Assembly (NCBI RefSeq): GCF_022701195.1
Contig: NZ_CP078089.1
Coordinates: forward strand, 2,666,001 to 2,730,000
Direction: 5' to 3'
Source of the DNA: Allobaculum mucilyticum
GTDB lineage: Bacteria; Bacillota_I; Bacilli_A; Erysipelotrichales; Erysipelotrichaceae
DNA: 64,000 nucleotides
In this document: positions 54,897 through 63,979 of the stretch, piece by piece
How positions within the stretch are numbered: position 1 is the first letter of the stretch
Layout of the letters: every line of letters begins with the position of its first letter
Position numbers and translations under genes: made by a program
Notes under the pieces: model-generated
What the model was told of the DNA's origin: nothing
Database searches by the model: none
What the model saw: only the letters and a program-made list of their open reading frames with translations

Positions 54897-55871
54897 ATGG
54901 AAGGAATCATTGAGTTTCGAAAATACCCTCTCGAAATAATCCTTGAAAAGCTGTTGATCGATAAGACAACAGGCAAGCGGATCATATGAGCTACGGATGG
55001 TTACAGTGAGTACGGAGACAAGTACTGTGATCGTTTTGAAATCACTCCTGGTGCCCTGGCTGGAATTAATCCTGTCCTCATTCAGCCAAGAGCATTTAAA
55101 GCACTCGAAACTCAGCAGCAGCGAACCAAATCCAAAGCAGAAGTCTTCACCCCGTCCTGGATTGTCAACAAAATGGTTAACCACCTCGATGAAGAATGGT
55201 TCGGAAGTCCTGACGTATTCAATATTGAAAAAGATCAAACCTGGGAGACAAAAACCGAAATGATCGATTTCAAAGGTAAGAAGTGGAAAGACTACGTTGA
55301 CCGATCAGTTCTTGAAATCACCTGTGGCGAAGCACCATTCATTGTATCCCGATACAACTCTTCAACCGGACAGATCATTCCTGTTGAAGAACGAATCGGG
55401 ATTCTTGATCGAAAGCTGCGGGTTGTTACGGAGAACACAGACAATGAAGAAGACTGGATCAAGTGGGCGAAGCGTGCCTATGAAAGTGTGTACGGCTATG
55501 AGTACCAGGGCGACAATTTACTCATTGGCCGCATCAACTTGCTCATGACCTTTGTTGACTACTACCAGAGCGTTTGGAACAAAGAAGCCGATAAAGATCT
55601 TCTTACTACCATCACAAACATCATCACATGGAATTTCTGGCAGATGGACGGCTTGAATGGAACTGTCCCATTGGGTGTTCCGCAGCCAGTCTTTGAGCAG
55701 ATGACCCTTTTCGATATTGAAGACAAACCAGAAGAAAAAGCTCCACTTTGTAAAGTCAGAAAGTGGAGAGCAAGAAAAACGATTCGATACAAAGAGATTG
55801 AAACGAAAGAAGGAATAGATATTGCCAAAAAAAAGTGGGACATCGTGCTGGGAAATGCCCCCTTCAGCTGA
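54897..55871 (+). pseudogene. Truncated N6-adenine DNA methyltransferase of a restriction-modification system
   Basis: The frame starts after GGAGG and reads MEGIIEFRKYPLEIILEKLL. It contains TKSKAEVFTPSWIVNKM, LEITCGEAPFIVSRY and GDNLLIGRINLLMTF, text I associate with the restriction-subunit-M family; FTP and LEITCGEAP are the cofactor-site region. An in-frame TGA at 54987-54989 replaces what is probably Trp. The protein is cut exactly at the catalytic motif (DIVLGNAPF instead of NPPF/Y) where the ISL3 palindrome arm begins at 55855. It is inactive. Confidence 0.75.
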
Positions 55872-55983
55872 CACCTCCTCCCCCCCAGCCTCACGAAGCT
55901 TTAAAGGTCGCCTTAGTCTTTTGAGGTTCACACCTTAGAAAACTTTATAGGCTAGTGTCCACCTCAAGAAATTTTAGATTATC
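55855..55983 (-). mobile_element. Right-end fragment of ISL3 copy B
   Basis: It matches copy A from its right palindrome arm (about 13567) to its right end at 13697, with a few changes. Flanked outside by CTGAAAAG, it pairs with the left end at 45428. Confidence 0.85.
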
Positions 55984-55991
55984 CTGAAAAG
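55984..55991 (+). repeat. Right copy of target duplication CTGAAAAG
   Basis: Matches 45420-45427 exactly; the last three bases also begin the right arm of the split terminator. Confidence 0.85.
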
Positions 55992-56130
55992 CCGGGCTTT
56001 CTGTTTTTGCGTTTTCTGTTTCTTTGAGTGAAAGAATGCAAAGATTGCGATATTTATTCTTTCGGGCATGCCGCCAGGCGACTCTTAGTTTCGCTCCTAC
56101 AATAGAGGGTGTTTATAGGAGGCATCTATC

Positions 56131-56388
56131 ATGGCCGACGAATTCAAAAATTTGAAGACAAAGTTCTCAGCGACGAAGTCCGTCACGACGAAAAGAAAAT
56201 TGAAGCAAAACGCGAAGAAATGAACGTTCATGCAATGGAAGAGGAAAATGACAAATCCAAGTTCATGAAAGACCTTCGCGAAAAGAAATTAAGCACGATG
56301 AGAAAGTCATCGAGCGCAAAGAGCAGGAAGCTGCAAAACACGAAGAAAAATCAAAGCCAACGAACAGGTGATCCATACCGGCAAGTAA
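56131..56388 (+). pseudogene. Small charged helical protein, frameshifted
   Basis: It starts MADEFKNL after AGGAGG. Joining frames gives EDKVLSDEVRHDEKKIEAK, FMKDLREKEIKHDEKVIE and a C-terminus IKANEQVIHTGK, about 85 residues of Lys/Glu-rich helix. One-base losses near 56150, 56287 and 56351 break it as shown. Either a dead gene or a gene with sequence errors. Family unknown. Confidence 0.6.
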
Positions 56389-56502
56389 GCTTTACGACAA
56401 TCTTTCTGACATGATCTGATCATGGACAGCGCTGCAGCCACACAGAAATCAGATCGATGTCCGTTCCTGAATGAATGAATCCAGGAAGTATATGAAGAAA
56501 AG

Positions 56503-56525
56503 AAAACCGCTTCGGCGGTTTTTTT
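56503..56525 (+). terminator. Terminator of the small charged protein gene
   Basis: AAAACCGC TTCG GCGGTTTT followed by TTT. The target duplication of the next IS starts three bases later. Confidence 0.9.
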
Positions 56526-56527
56526 GT

Positions 56528-56536
56528 GTTCTGGAA
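56528..56536 (+). repeat. Left copy of 9-bp target duplication GTTCTGGAA
   Basis: Identical to 58231-58239; directly outside the IS end. Confidence 0.85.
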
Positions 56537-58230
56537 CAATGTCATTAAGTTAATTTCGAACGAGGATCTCCAATCGCACTAAGAAGAGGTCCTCTTTTTT
56601 TCCAAGGCTTATAAAACCAGTTTTTGCTAATCGTAAAAACTGGTTTTTATTTTGCATAAATTGATTTTGTCGGTTCAAAAGGTTGTTTTTTTTCACCCCG
56701 CCGTGCGGCCGCGTAGCGGCCAGTCAGGTGATGAAAGGAAAAATCACCTATGTCTGACACCAGTAATCTATGCGATAAATTCAGAAGATCTTTTAACCGC
56801 GCAATAGCGGCTGAAATCTGTAAACCTGAAATTTTTTCTAATCCCCAAACGGATTTCTCCAGAAACAGAAATCTGAACCTGTTACCTGTTATCTCTATTT
56901 CCTATCGGGCAGATACCCGGCCAATCAGTGCTTCACTCCCACAGCTTCATCCGTCTCTGTCTTCAGCTTCTTTATCCGCTATCTCCCAGGCAAGACAGAA
57001 AATCAAATCGTCTCTATATATCGGCGTTTTCAACAGAATGAACCAGGGGTTCCGCTATCTTGATACCGAGCGTTTCAAAAGTTACAGGCTCCTGGCCGTG
57101 GACGGATCGGAACTGCGCGTCTCGCCTGACGGTAACGATTTATCGACTTATGGAGGGTCCAAGAAAGGCGGAAAGCGCCATTACTTCCATGCCAACATGC
57201 TTTACGATGTCTTGAATCACACCTGCGTCGATATGGTACTGCAGCCCGGCTCCGAGAAGAATGAAGACTCTGCTTTCCTTGATCTGGCAGAGCGGGTCGA
57301 AGATCCGAACGTTATCTACACTGTGACAGAGGATACGAATGCCTCATGACATTTCACCGGCTCGATCAATCCGGAAAACACTTCGTCATTCGAATCAAAG
57401 ATGAATCCTCCGCAACCAGTACTCTGAAGCACTATCCCACACCGGAAACCGAAGAGTATGACATTCCATTTGATGTAACTTTAACTTCCAGGAACAATAA
57501 GAAGGTTAAGGAGAACTGGGATACATACAAGTACATTTCGTCTTATCCAAAACACCCTGAGTTTTCAAACGGTGTAACGGAGCTGCCCCTCCATGGAAGA
57601 GCAGTCAGATTTAAGGTTAAATGCGGGAAAAAGAGTCCTTTATTACACTCTTTACCAACCTCTCTGCTGATTCCTTCAGCACGGATGATCTGAAGAAAAT
57701 CTACCGGCTGCGCTGGCAGATCGAAATCAGTTTCAGAGATCTCAAAAGAGAGCTGGGCCTGGAACATATTCACGGCAGAAAGAAAGAAGTGGTCATTGGA
57801 GAGGTGTACGCCAAGATGACCATTTACAACATGAATTCGAGAATCCGTAATCACGTCGAAAAAAGGAAGAAGACTCGCCTTCGGCTGGAACGGGCTGTGA
57901 AACGGAAGACGGAACGAAAAATCGACTTTACCTTTCTTATGGCTGCAACTCGATCGTTCTTCTGGAATGAAGGAACCTATACCGGAGCAGGGCTTATTAA
58001 ACTTCTGGAACGAAAGACAGAATCTGTTCGCCCTGATCGACCGCGAAGGTAAAAAGGAAAAAGCAAAGAAATAGGTAGAACAGCTTGATAAAGCACTAAT
58101 TAACGACAGGGTGATTTTTTTAAACACGAAAAATTACCCTTTTCGTCGTGCTTCCTCTTCTTAGAACAATCCTTCTACCCTCTGGTTCAGGAACTTCAGC
58201 GAGGTTTACGACTTTAACTTAATGACATTG
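56537..58230 (+). mobile_element. IS4-type insertion sequence 2, 1694 bp, with 9-bp duplication
   Basis: The terminal repeats CAATGTCATTAAGTTAA (56537) and its complement (ending 58230) are the same as in element 53072-54709. The internal sequence differs enough to be a distinct member of the same IS group. It is inserted just behind a terminator. Confidence 0.9.
56750..58052 (+). pseudogene. IS4-family transposase with two frameshifts
   Basis: It reads LLAVDGSELRVSPDGND, then after a shift near 57322 DRGYECLMTFHRLDQSGK, and after a shift near 57627 KKIYRLRWQIEISFRDLKREL. All three acidic catalytic positions are therefore present in the combined reading. The rest is full length, so this copy was recently active or carries sequence errors. 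Confidence 0.85.
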
Positions 58231-58239
58231 GTTCTGGAA
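58231..58239 (+). repeat. Right copy of target duplication GTTCTGGAA
   Basis: Matches 56528-56536. Confidence 0.85.
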
Positions 58240-58655
58240 GTGAAAACAGCAGCAGAAATACCCTGAGAATCTCGCCAGATCGAAAGACACCGCATGGAAG
58301 AAGTGGTGATGGGGCACCTGGAGAAACGACAGCAGCAGGGGAAGAGAATTCAGATTCTGAATCCATCTGTTCATGCACAGTGAACAAAAGAGGATTTGTT
58401 AAATGCCCGTGAACAGAGCAGGGAAAACAGCTGAGTTTTCTGATGCAGCTCTATTGTTCAAAGACGAATCCTGCTGAAATGGACGACAGAATTCACACAT
58501 TGAAAATACTTTCAACAGGAATGAAAATATTTCCCTGAAAAGCAGGAGTTTTCTGAAACAAAATTACAGAATTTTTGAAAAAGAGTAGAAGCAAATATCC
58601 GGACGTGAATGAATTGTGTAAAATGTGGTCATTATCGAAAAGGAGAAAAGATTAC
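58240..58655. other. Leader region of the ABC transporter operon
   Basis: 416 bases without a gene. No T-box or other riboswitch signature was recognised. A TTGAAA near 58576 and a GTAAAAT near 58618 are too far apart for a standard promoter. Confidence 0.35.
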
Positions 58656-59690
58656 ATGAAGATGCACAGATATTCAATCGCGGTGCTCAGTGCAGCGATG
58701 CTTCTTGCGGGCTGCTCCTCCGGTTCAAGTTCAACTTCAGGAACGGCTTCCTCCAAAGCTTCCAGCGAAGCTGCCTCCGGTTCTGAAACCAGCAGCGTAA
58801 AAGTTGGTATCCTCCAGTACACCGAACATCCGGCTCTCGACCAGGCTACGGAAGGTTTTGAAGATTACCTGAAAGAAAACGGCTATGGAGATGCGCAGAT
58901 CGAGTTCAACTCGGCACAGAACGAAGTAGCCAACTGTACCTCTATTGCTCAGAAATATGTTAACGACGAAGTCAGCCTGATTTACGCGGTTGCAACCCCT
59001 GCAGCCCAGGCAGCGGCCAACGAAACCAAAGACATTCCAATTATTGTCAGTGCAGTTACTGATCCGGCAGATTCCGGACTTGTTGAATCCAACGAAAAAC
59101 CAAATACAAACGTAACGGGCGCTTCGGACCTGAACCCGATTGAAGCCCAGTTTGATCTGCTTCAGGAAATCCTCCCTGATGCAAAAACTGTCGGTCTGCT
59201 TTACTGCAACGCAGAAAGCAACTCCGTATTCCAGATTAACCTTGCCAAAGAAGAATGCGATGCCCGCGGTCTTGAGTATGTTGAATCCTCCGTCACTGAT
59301 TCCAACCAGATCCAGCAGATCGTTGAATCTCTCAAAGGCAAAGTCGACGTCATCTATGTTCCAACAGACAACCTGATGGCTGAGGCAATGGCAACTGTTT
59401 CTCAGGTCGCTTCCGAATGCGGCATCCCAATCATCGCCGGTGAAGAAGGCATGGTTGTTAACGGAGCTCTCGCAACTTACGGTATCGACTACTACAAACT
59501 CGGACAGCTTGCCGGCGCACAGGCTGTATCGATCCTCAACGGCGAAGCTGATCCGAAAGACATGGCTGTTGAGTATCTGAAAACAGATGAATGCACTCTG
59601 TCCTACAACCCCAAAGCAGCGGAAAAACTGAACATTACTCTGCCTGATACAGTTGTTGATCGCGGAGTTGTTGTTGGAGAAGAGGAGTAA
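58656..59690 (+). CDS. ABC transporter substrate-binding lipoprotein (TrpX-type, PF04392)
   Basis: 344 residues from the ATG at 58656 with AAGGAG upstream; the frame is open further 5'. Lipobox LLAGC (Cys about 20) is followed by a Ser-rich linker. The binding fold has VGILQYTEHPALDQATEGF, PIIVSAVTDPADSGLV, GLLYCNAESNS and VIYVPTDNLMAEA, all typical of PF04392. Relatives bind tryptophan or other aromatic amino acids in Firmicutes; the ligand here is inferred from the family. The stop overlaps the permease start by one base (TAATG). Confidence 0.88.
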   Translation: MKMHRYSIAVLSAAMLLAGCSSGSSSTSGTASSKASSEAASGSETSSVKVGILQYTEHPALDQATEGFEDYLKENGYGDAQIEFNSAQNEVANCTSIAQKYVNDEVSLIYAVATPAAQAAANETKDIPIIVSAVTDPADSGLVESNEKPNTNVTGASDLNPIEAQFDLLQEILPDAKTVGLLYCNAESNSVFQINLAKEECDARGLEYVESSVTDSNQIQQIVESLKGKVDVIYVPTDNLMAEAMATVSQVASECGIPIIAGEEGMVVNGALATYGIDYYKLGQLAGAQAVSILNGEADPKDMAVEYLKTDECTLSYNPKAAEKLNITLPDTVVDRGVVVGEEE

Positions 59691-60637
59691 TGGCACTCCT
59701 CTTTTCTTTGGAAGGTGCCATTGGTCAGGGCGTCCTCTGGGGCATCATGGCTCTGGGTGTCTACATTACCTTCCGTCTGCTTGACTTTGCGGATCTGACG
59801 GTTGACGGATCGTTCGCCACTGGCGCAGCAGTCAGCTCAGTCATGATCCTGATGGGCGTCAATCCTGTTGTGAGCGTCTTTGCGGCGCTGCTTGCCGGAT
59901 TTGCCGCCGGAGCCGTTACCGGCTTCTTCAATACGGTCTGCAAAATCCCGCCAATCCTGGCTGGTATCCTTTCGCAGATCGGTCTGTATTCCATCAACCT
60001 GATGATTATGGGCAAGTCCAACATTCCTCTGCTCAACTCCGACACGATGTTCAAAACCATGGGAAACATCCTGCCGGATCTTGGATGGATTACATCGACT
60101 TACCTTGGCGTCATCATCATCGGCGTTCTGTTTGTCATCCTTGTGATCGCTCTTCTGTACTGGTTCTTCGGAACAGAACTTGGCGCTTCGATCCGTGCAA
60201 CGGGAAACAACCAGCACATGGTCCGCGCGAACGGCGTATCGACAAACATGACAACAATCGTTGCTCTGATGCTCTCGAACGGTCTGATCGCCATGTCCGG
60301 CGCGCTGGTCTGCCAGCAGCAGGGCTACGCCGATGTCAAAATGGGTATCGGTGCCATCGTTATGGCTCTTGCTTCCATCGTTATCGGTGAGACGATCTTC
60401 GGACGCAAAGGCGGATTCCTCCGCCGTCTGATTTCGATCGTCGTCGGTTCCATCCTGTATCGAATCATCGTTTCGATCGTTCTGCAGCTTGGACTCAACC
60501 CTGACTATCTGAAACTGTTTACCGCTCTGCTTGTTGCAGCAGCACTGACTGTACCAGTACTGCTTGAGCATTCTTCGCAGAAAAAGGCCTATAAGAAACT
60601 GACCGAAGCCGTACAGAGCGTAGAGGAGAAATTCTGA
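59690..60637 (+). CDS. ABC transporter permease (TrpY-type, branched-chain permease fold)
   Basis: 315 residues, about eight membrane helices. FRLLDFADLTVDGSFATGAAV and ANGVSTNMTTIVALMLSNGLIAMSGAL are signatures of the permease partnered with PF04392 binding proteins. It overlaps the genes on both sides by one base, so the three are tightly co-translated. Confidence 0.9.
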   Translation: MALLFSLEGAIGQGVLWGIMALGVYITFRLLDFADLTVDGSFATGAAVSSVMILMGVNPVVSVFAALLAGFAAGAVTGFFNTVCKIPPILAGILSQIGLYSINLMIMGKSNIPLLNSDTMFKTMGNILPDLGWITSTYLGVIIIGVLFVILVIALLYWFFGTELGASIRATGNNQHMVRANGVSTNMTTIVALMLSNGLIAMSGALVCQQQGYADVKMGIGAIVMALASIVIGETIFGRKGGFLRRLISIVVGSILYRIIVSIVLQLGLNPDYLKLFTALLVAAALTVPVLLEHSSQKKAYKKLTEAVQSVEEKF

Positions 60638-61431
60638 TGCTGAAAGTCAAACATGTCTCCAAAACGTTCAACAAGGGAACGGTCAATGAGAAAAAAGCCA
60701 TCGACGATCTGAATCTGACCATCGAAGACGGTCAGTTCGTAACGGTCATCGGCGGCAACGGTGCCGGTAAATCGACACTGCTCAACCTTGTAGCCGGCGT
60801 TTATCCGCCTGACTGCGGCATTATCGAACTCAACGCAAACGATCTGTCGCTTCTTCCTGAACATAAACGTGCAAAATACATCGGCCGTGTCTTCCAGGAC
60901 CCGCTGATGGGAACTGCAGCAGATATGGAAATTCAGGAAAACATGGCTTTTGCAGCCCGCCGCGGCAAAAAGAGAACGCTGCGCTGGGGAACCTCAAAAA
61001 AAGAGCAGGAGATGTATAAAAAACAGCTCGCTACTCTTGGACTTGGACTGGAAGACCGCCTGTCTTCCAAAGTCGGTCTGCTTTCCGGTGGTCAGCGTCA
61101 GGCAATCACACTGCTGATGGCTTCGCTGCAGAAACCGGATCTGCTGCTGCTTGATGAACATACAGCAGCGCTTGACCCGATTACAGCACGCAAAGTTCTG
61201 GATCTGACAGACCAGATCATCCGCGAAAACCGTCTGACAACGCTGATGATTACGCACAACATGAATGATGCGATCCGTCTTGGAAACCGTCTGATCATGA
61301 TGTACAACGGAAAGATCATCTACGATGTTTCCGGCATCGAAAAGCAGAGACTGACGGTCGAAGACCTGCATGAAAAGTTCCGCCAGGCCGCTGGAAGCGA
61401 ACTGAGCGACGACCGGACAGTTCTGATCTGA
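60637..61431 (+). CDS. ABC transporter ATPase (TrpZ-type)
   Basis: 264 residues. Walker A GGNGAGKST, Q-loop VFQDPLMGT, signature LLSGGQRQAITLLMA, Walker B LLLLDEHTAALDP and the switch His in MITHNM are all present. It energises the preceding permease; the start overlaps its stop (TGATG). Confidence 0.93.
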   Translation: MLKVKHVSKTFNKGTVNEKKAIDDLNLTIEDGQFVTVIGGNGAGKSTLLNLVAGVYPPDCGIIELNANDLSLLPEHKRAKYIGRVFQDPLMGTAADMEIQENMAFAARRGKKRTLRWGTSKKEQEMYKKQLATLGLGLEDRLSSKVGLLSGGQRQAITLLMASLQKPDLLLLDEHTAALDPITARKVLDLTDQIIRENRLTTLMITHNMNDAIRLGNRLIMMYNGKIIYDVSGIEKQRLTVEDLHEKFRQAAGSELSDDRTVLI

Positions 61432-61486
61432 ACGGTCCGATAACATGACCATCGCAAATCTGTCAAATTAAATAATTAATTCACAA

Positions 61487-61523
61487 AAAGAGACCGCCTG
61501 CAAATGTGCAAGCGGTTTCTTTT
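61487..61523 (+). terminator. Terminator of the ABC transporter operon
   Basis: GAGACCGC/GCGGTTTC with an inner TGCA/TGCA, loop AATG, then TTTTC. Confidence 0.85.
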
Positions 61524-61649
61524 CGCTTTCTGTTCGGTAAGCGTTTTCATTTGTAAATCATTTCGCGAAAAGTTTGGGACCTTCATGTGGAAAAGATGGC
61601 ATTACAGGTGTCATTGGCTACAGACATAGGTGCAGTGAATGGCTCTCGA

Positions 61650-61658
61650 TGATATAAT
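61650..61658 (+). promoter_or_regulatory. Extended -10 element upstream of glgC
   Basis: TGATATAAT, an extended -10 with a perfect TATAAT hexamer and a poor -35 region; the glgC ATG is 32 bases downstream. Confidence 0.6.
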
Positions 61659-61689
61659 TTCAGATGAAATTAGTTTCAGGAGGAAAGCT

Positions 61690-62829
61690 ATGGATAACTT
61701 CAACATGCTCGCCATGATCCTGGCAGGCGGGCGCGGGTCTCGGCTGTTTGAGCTGACCAACAAAACAGCCAAGCCGGCAGTCTACTTCGGCGGCAAGTAC
61801 CGTATTATTGACTTCCCCCTCAGTAACTGTGCAAACTCCAACATCAACGTAGTCGGCGTTCTGACTCAGTACGAGCCTGTACAGCTGAATGCGTATGCCG
61901 GAGCCGGCCAGCGCTGGGGTCTCGATACTCGCGGCAGCGGCGTTTACGTTCTGCCCCCAAGCGAAAAAGACGGAACAAAATTCGGTGTTTACCAGGGAAC
62001 CGCCGACGCCATCTACCAGAACATTGACTTCATCGATGAATTCAATCCTGGTTACGTACTGATTCTTTCAGGCGACCACATCTACAAAATGAACTACGAC
62101 AAGATGCTCGCTGATCACCGCCGTAACGACGCTGACCTTACGGTGGCTGTCCGCCCGGTACCATGGGACGAGGCACCGCGTTTCGGCATCATGAACTGCG
62201 ATATGAACAATCGCATTCTCGAGTTCGAAGAAAAACCGAAAGAGCCCAAATCCAATCTGGCATCTATGGGTATCTATATCTTTGACTGGGATCTGCTCCG
62301 CTCGATCCTGATCGAAGATGCTAAAAATCCTGAGTCCAGCCACGACTTCGGTAACGACATCATCCCGAGACTTCTCAATGAGAAAAAACGTCTGTTTGCC
62401 TATAACTTCAACGGTTACTGGAAAGACGTTGGAACCATTGACTCCCTCTGGGAAGCCAACATGGACCTGATCAACCACAACGATGAGCTCGACCTGGGCG
62501 ATCTGCAGTGGAAGATCTACACATCCGACATTCCATCCCTGCCGCAGTATGTATCCCCAACCGGCCGGGTTGAACACTGCTACATCAACCAGGGCGCAGT
62601 CATCCGCGGATTCGTTAAGAACAGCGTACTGTTCAACAACGTTAAGATTCAGGAAGGCGCTACGGTTGTTGATTCAGTTCTGATGCCGGGCGTAGTTGTC
62701 GAAGAAGGTGCTACTGTCAACCGGGCGATCGTTGCAGATAAAGTCATCATCGGCAAAAACGCTGTCGTCGGCTCAGCTGATTCTGAAAAGATTCTTCTTG
62801 TCTCCGAAGACGTGAAAGGAGAGAACTAG
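61690..62829 (+). CDS. glgC: Glucose-1-phosphate adenylyltransferase, catalytic subunit
   Basis: 379 residues from the ATG at 61690 after AGGAGG. The nucleotidyltransferase motif [20 protein letters not shown] is intact. [30 protein letters not shown] and [13 protein letters not shown] follow, and the C-terminal left-handed beta-helix is present. It makes ADP-glucose for glycogen. It is directly followed by glgD, its regulatory partner in Firmicutes. Confidence 0.96.
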   Translation: MDNFNMLAMILAGGRGSRLFELTNKTAKPAVYFGGKYRIIDFPLSNCANSNINVVGVLTQYEPVQLNAYAGAGQRWGLDTRGSGVYVLPPSEKDGTKFGVYQGTADAIYQNIDFIDEFNPGYVLILSGDHIYKMNYDKMLADHRRNDADLTVAVRPVPWDEAPRFGIMNCDMNNRILEFEEKPKEPKSNLASMGIYIFDWDLLRSILIEDAKNPESSHDFGNDIIPRLLNEKKRLFAYNFNGYWKDVGTIDSLWEANMDLINHNDELDLGDLQWKIYTSDIPSLPQYVSPTGRVEHCYINQGAVIRGFVKNSVLFNNVKIQEGATVVDSVLMPGVVVEEGATVNRAIVADKVIIGKNAVVGSADSEKILLVSEDVKGEN

Positions 62830-62830
62830 A

Positions 62831-63979
62831 ATGGTTAACGCACTTGGTATCGTTTCCTTCACATCCCCGAATATCTACGTTCGCGGAATTGGCAAATATC
62901 GTCCTGCAGCTGCCTTCTCTTATGTAGGCCGCTACCGCCTTGTCGATATTCCAATTTCCAACATGACAAACTCCGGTTTGCAGAAAATTCAGGTTTACAC
63001 AAACGGCGATCCGAAAGTTCTGTTCGATCATATCGGAAGCGCCCGCCACTACAACATCAACAACAAGCACGGCCACGTATCGATTATTCCGGTACGCGCT
63101 GACCGTTACTCTCAGGACTATGTCTCCGATCTTGAGGCTTACTACACCAACCTTGACGAAATCAAAGACGATGTAAATGAATATGTCATCATTGCTCCGG
63201 TCAACTGGATCTACAAAGCCAACTTCGCAGACGTTCTCCAGCAGCATATTGATTCGAAAGCAGGCATCTCTGTTCTGATTCACCATGAAGACAATGTCCG
63301 CAACCAGTCTGAATACCTCAACGCTAACATCGTTTTCCGTAAAGAGAACGACAAAGACGCCCTTGAGCGCATTGAGACTTACATCGGACAGCCAGAAGCC
63401 GGCAACGGTTCGAAATTCGATATTTCTCTGGACACCTATATCATGTCCAAAGATAAATTCATCAAAATGGTTGAAGAAGGACATGAATATTCCAAACTGT
63501 ACTGGATGACTGACATGATCAATCACCTTATCTCTCAGGATAAGCTTTCGGTCAACCTGATCAACTACGATCATCCTGTATTCCCGATTCTTGACCTGGC
63601 TACCTACTACCGTTCCAACATGGCCATGCTCAACGAATTCAACATGACATTCTTCAATGACCCGAACTGGCCAATCTATACCCGTACCAACGATTCGCCT
63701 CCGACAATCTACCTTGGTGAAGGATCCGCTTCCGGCGCTTTAATCTCCAACGGATGCGAAATCTCCGGTATGGTTAAAGGCTCCATCCTTGGTCGTGGCG
63801 TTAAAGTCGGCAAAGGCGCTCTGGTTGATGCCTGCGTCGTTCTGCCTGGTGCAGTCATCGGCGACGGTGTTTACCTGACAAACGTTATCGTAGACAAAGA
63901 CGCTCAGATCATCCGCAAGAAAGAGCTGACTGGTTTTGACGATCTGCCAATCTACATTGACAGGAGAGGAATCATCTAA
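62831..63979 (+). CDS. glgD: ADP-glucose pyrophosphorylase regulatory subunit
   Basis: 382 residues with AAGGAG upstream. The overall GlgC fold is kept (YVGRYRLVDIPISNMTNSG, beta-helix end) but the GGxGxRL nucleotide loop is missing at the N-terminus (VNALGIVSFTSPNIYVRGIG), the mark of GlgD. It modulates GlgC in a mixed complex. The stop overlaps the next ATG (TAATG). Confidence 0.95.
   Translation: MVNALGIVSFTSPNIYVRGIGKYRPAAAFSYVGRYRLVDIPISNMTNSGLQKIQVYTNGDPKVLFDHIGSARHYNINNKHGHVSIIPVRADRYSQDYVSDLEAYYTNLDEIKDDVNEYVIIAPVNWIYKANFADVLQQHIDSKAGISVLIHHEDNVRNQSEYLNANIVFRKENDKDALERIETYIGQPEAGNGSKFDISLDTYIMSKDKFIKMVEEGHEYSKLYWMTDMINHLISQDKLSVNLINYDHPVFPILDLATYYRSNMAMLNEFNMTFFNDPNWPIYTRTNDSPPTIYLGEGSASGALISNGCEISGMVKGSILGRGVKVGKGALVDACVVLPGAVIGDGVYLTNVIVDKDAQIIRKKELTGFDDLPIYIDRRGII

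Larger units (their letters stand above)
45428..55983. mobile_element. Nested insertion island bounded by ISL3 ends, 10,556 bp
   Basis: The left boundary is an ISL3 left-type end (GGCGCTCTAAATTTTG...) and the right boundary an ISL3 right-type end (...GAAATTTTAGATTATC), both matching copy A. Both are flanked by the same CTGAAAAG. The founding event was therefore one ISL3 insertion into the loop of the terminator of the gene at 44632. Inside lie an inverted second ISL3 copy, another IS with a third ISL3-type transposase, a DUF5648-like remnant, an IS4-type element and a methyltransferase fragment. Whether the cargo came later or moved with the element is not settled by the sequence. Confidence 0.8.

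Noticed and set aside
58240-58655. T-box or tryptophan-responsive leader before the TrpXYZ-type operon
   Set aside because: No T-box consensus, leader peptide with Trp codons or terminator/antiterminator pair was found.
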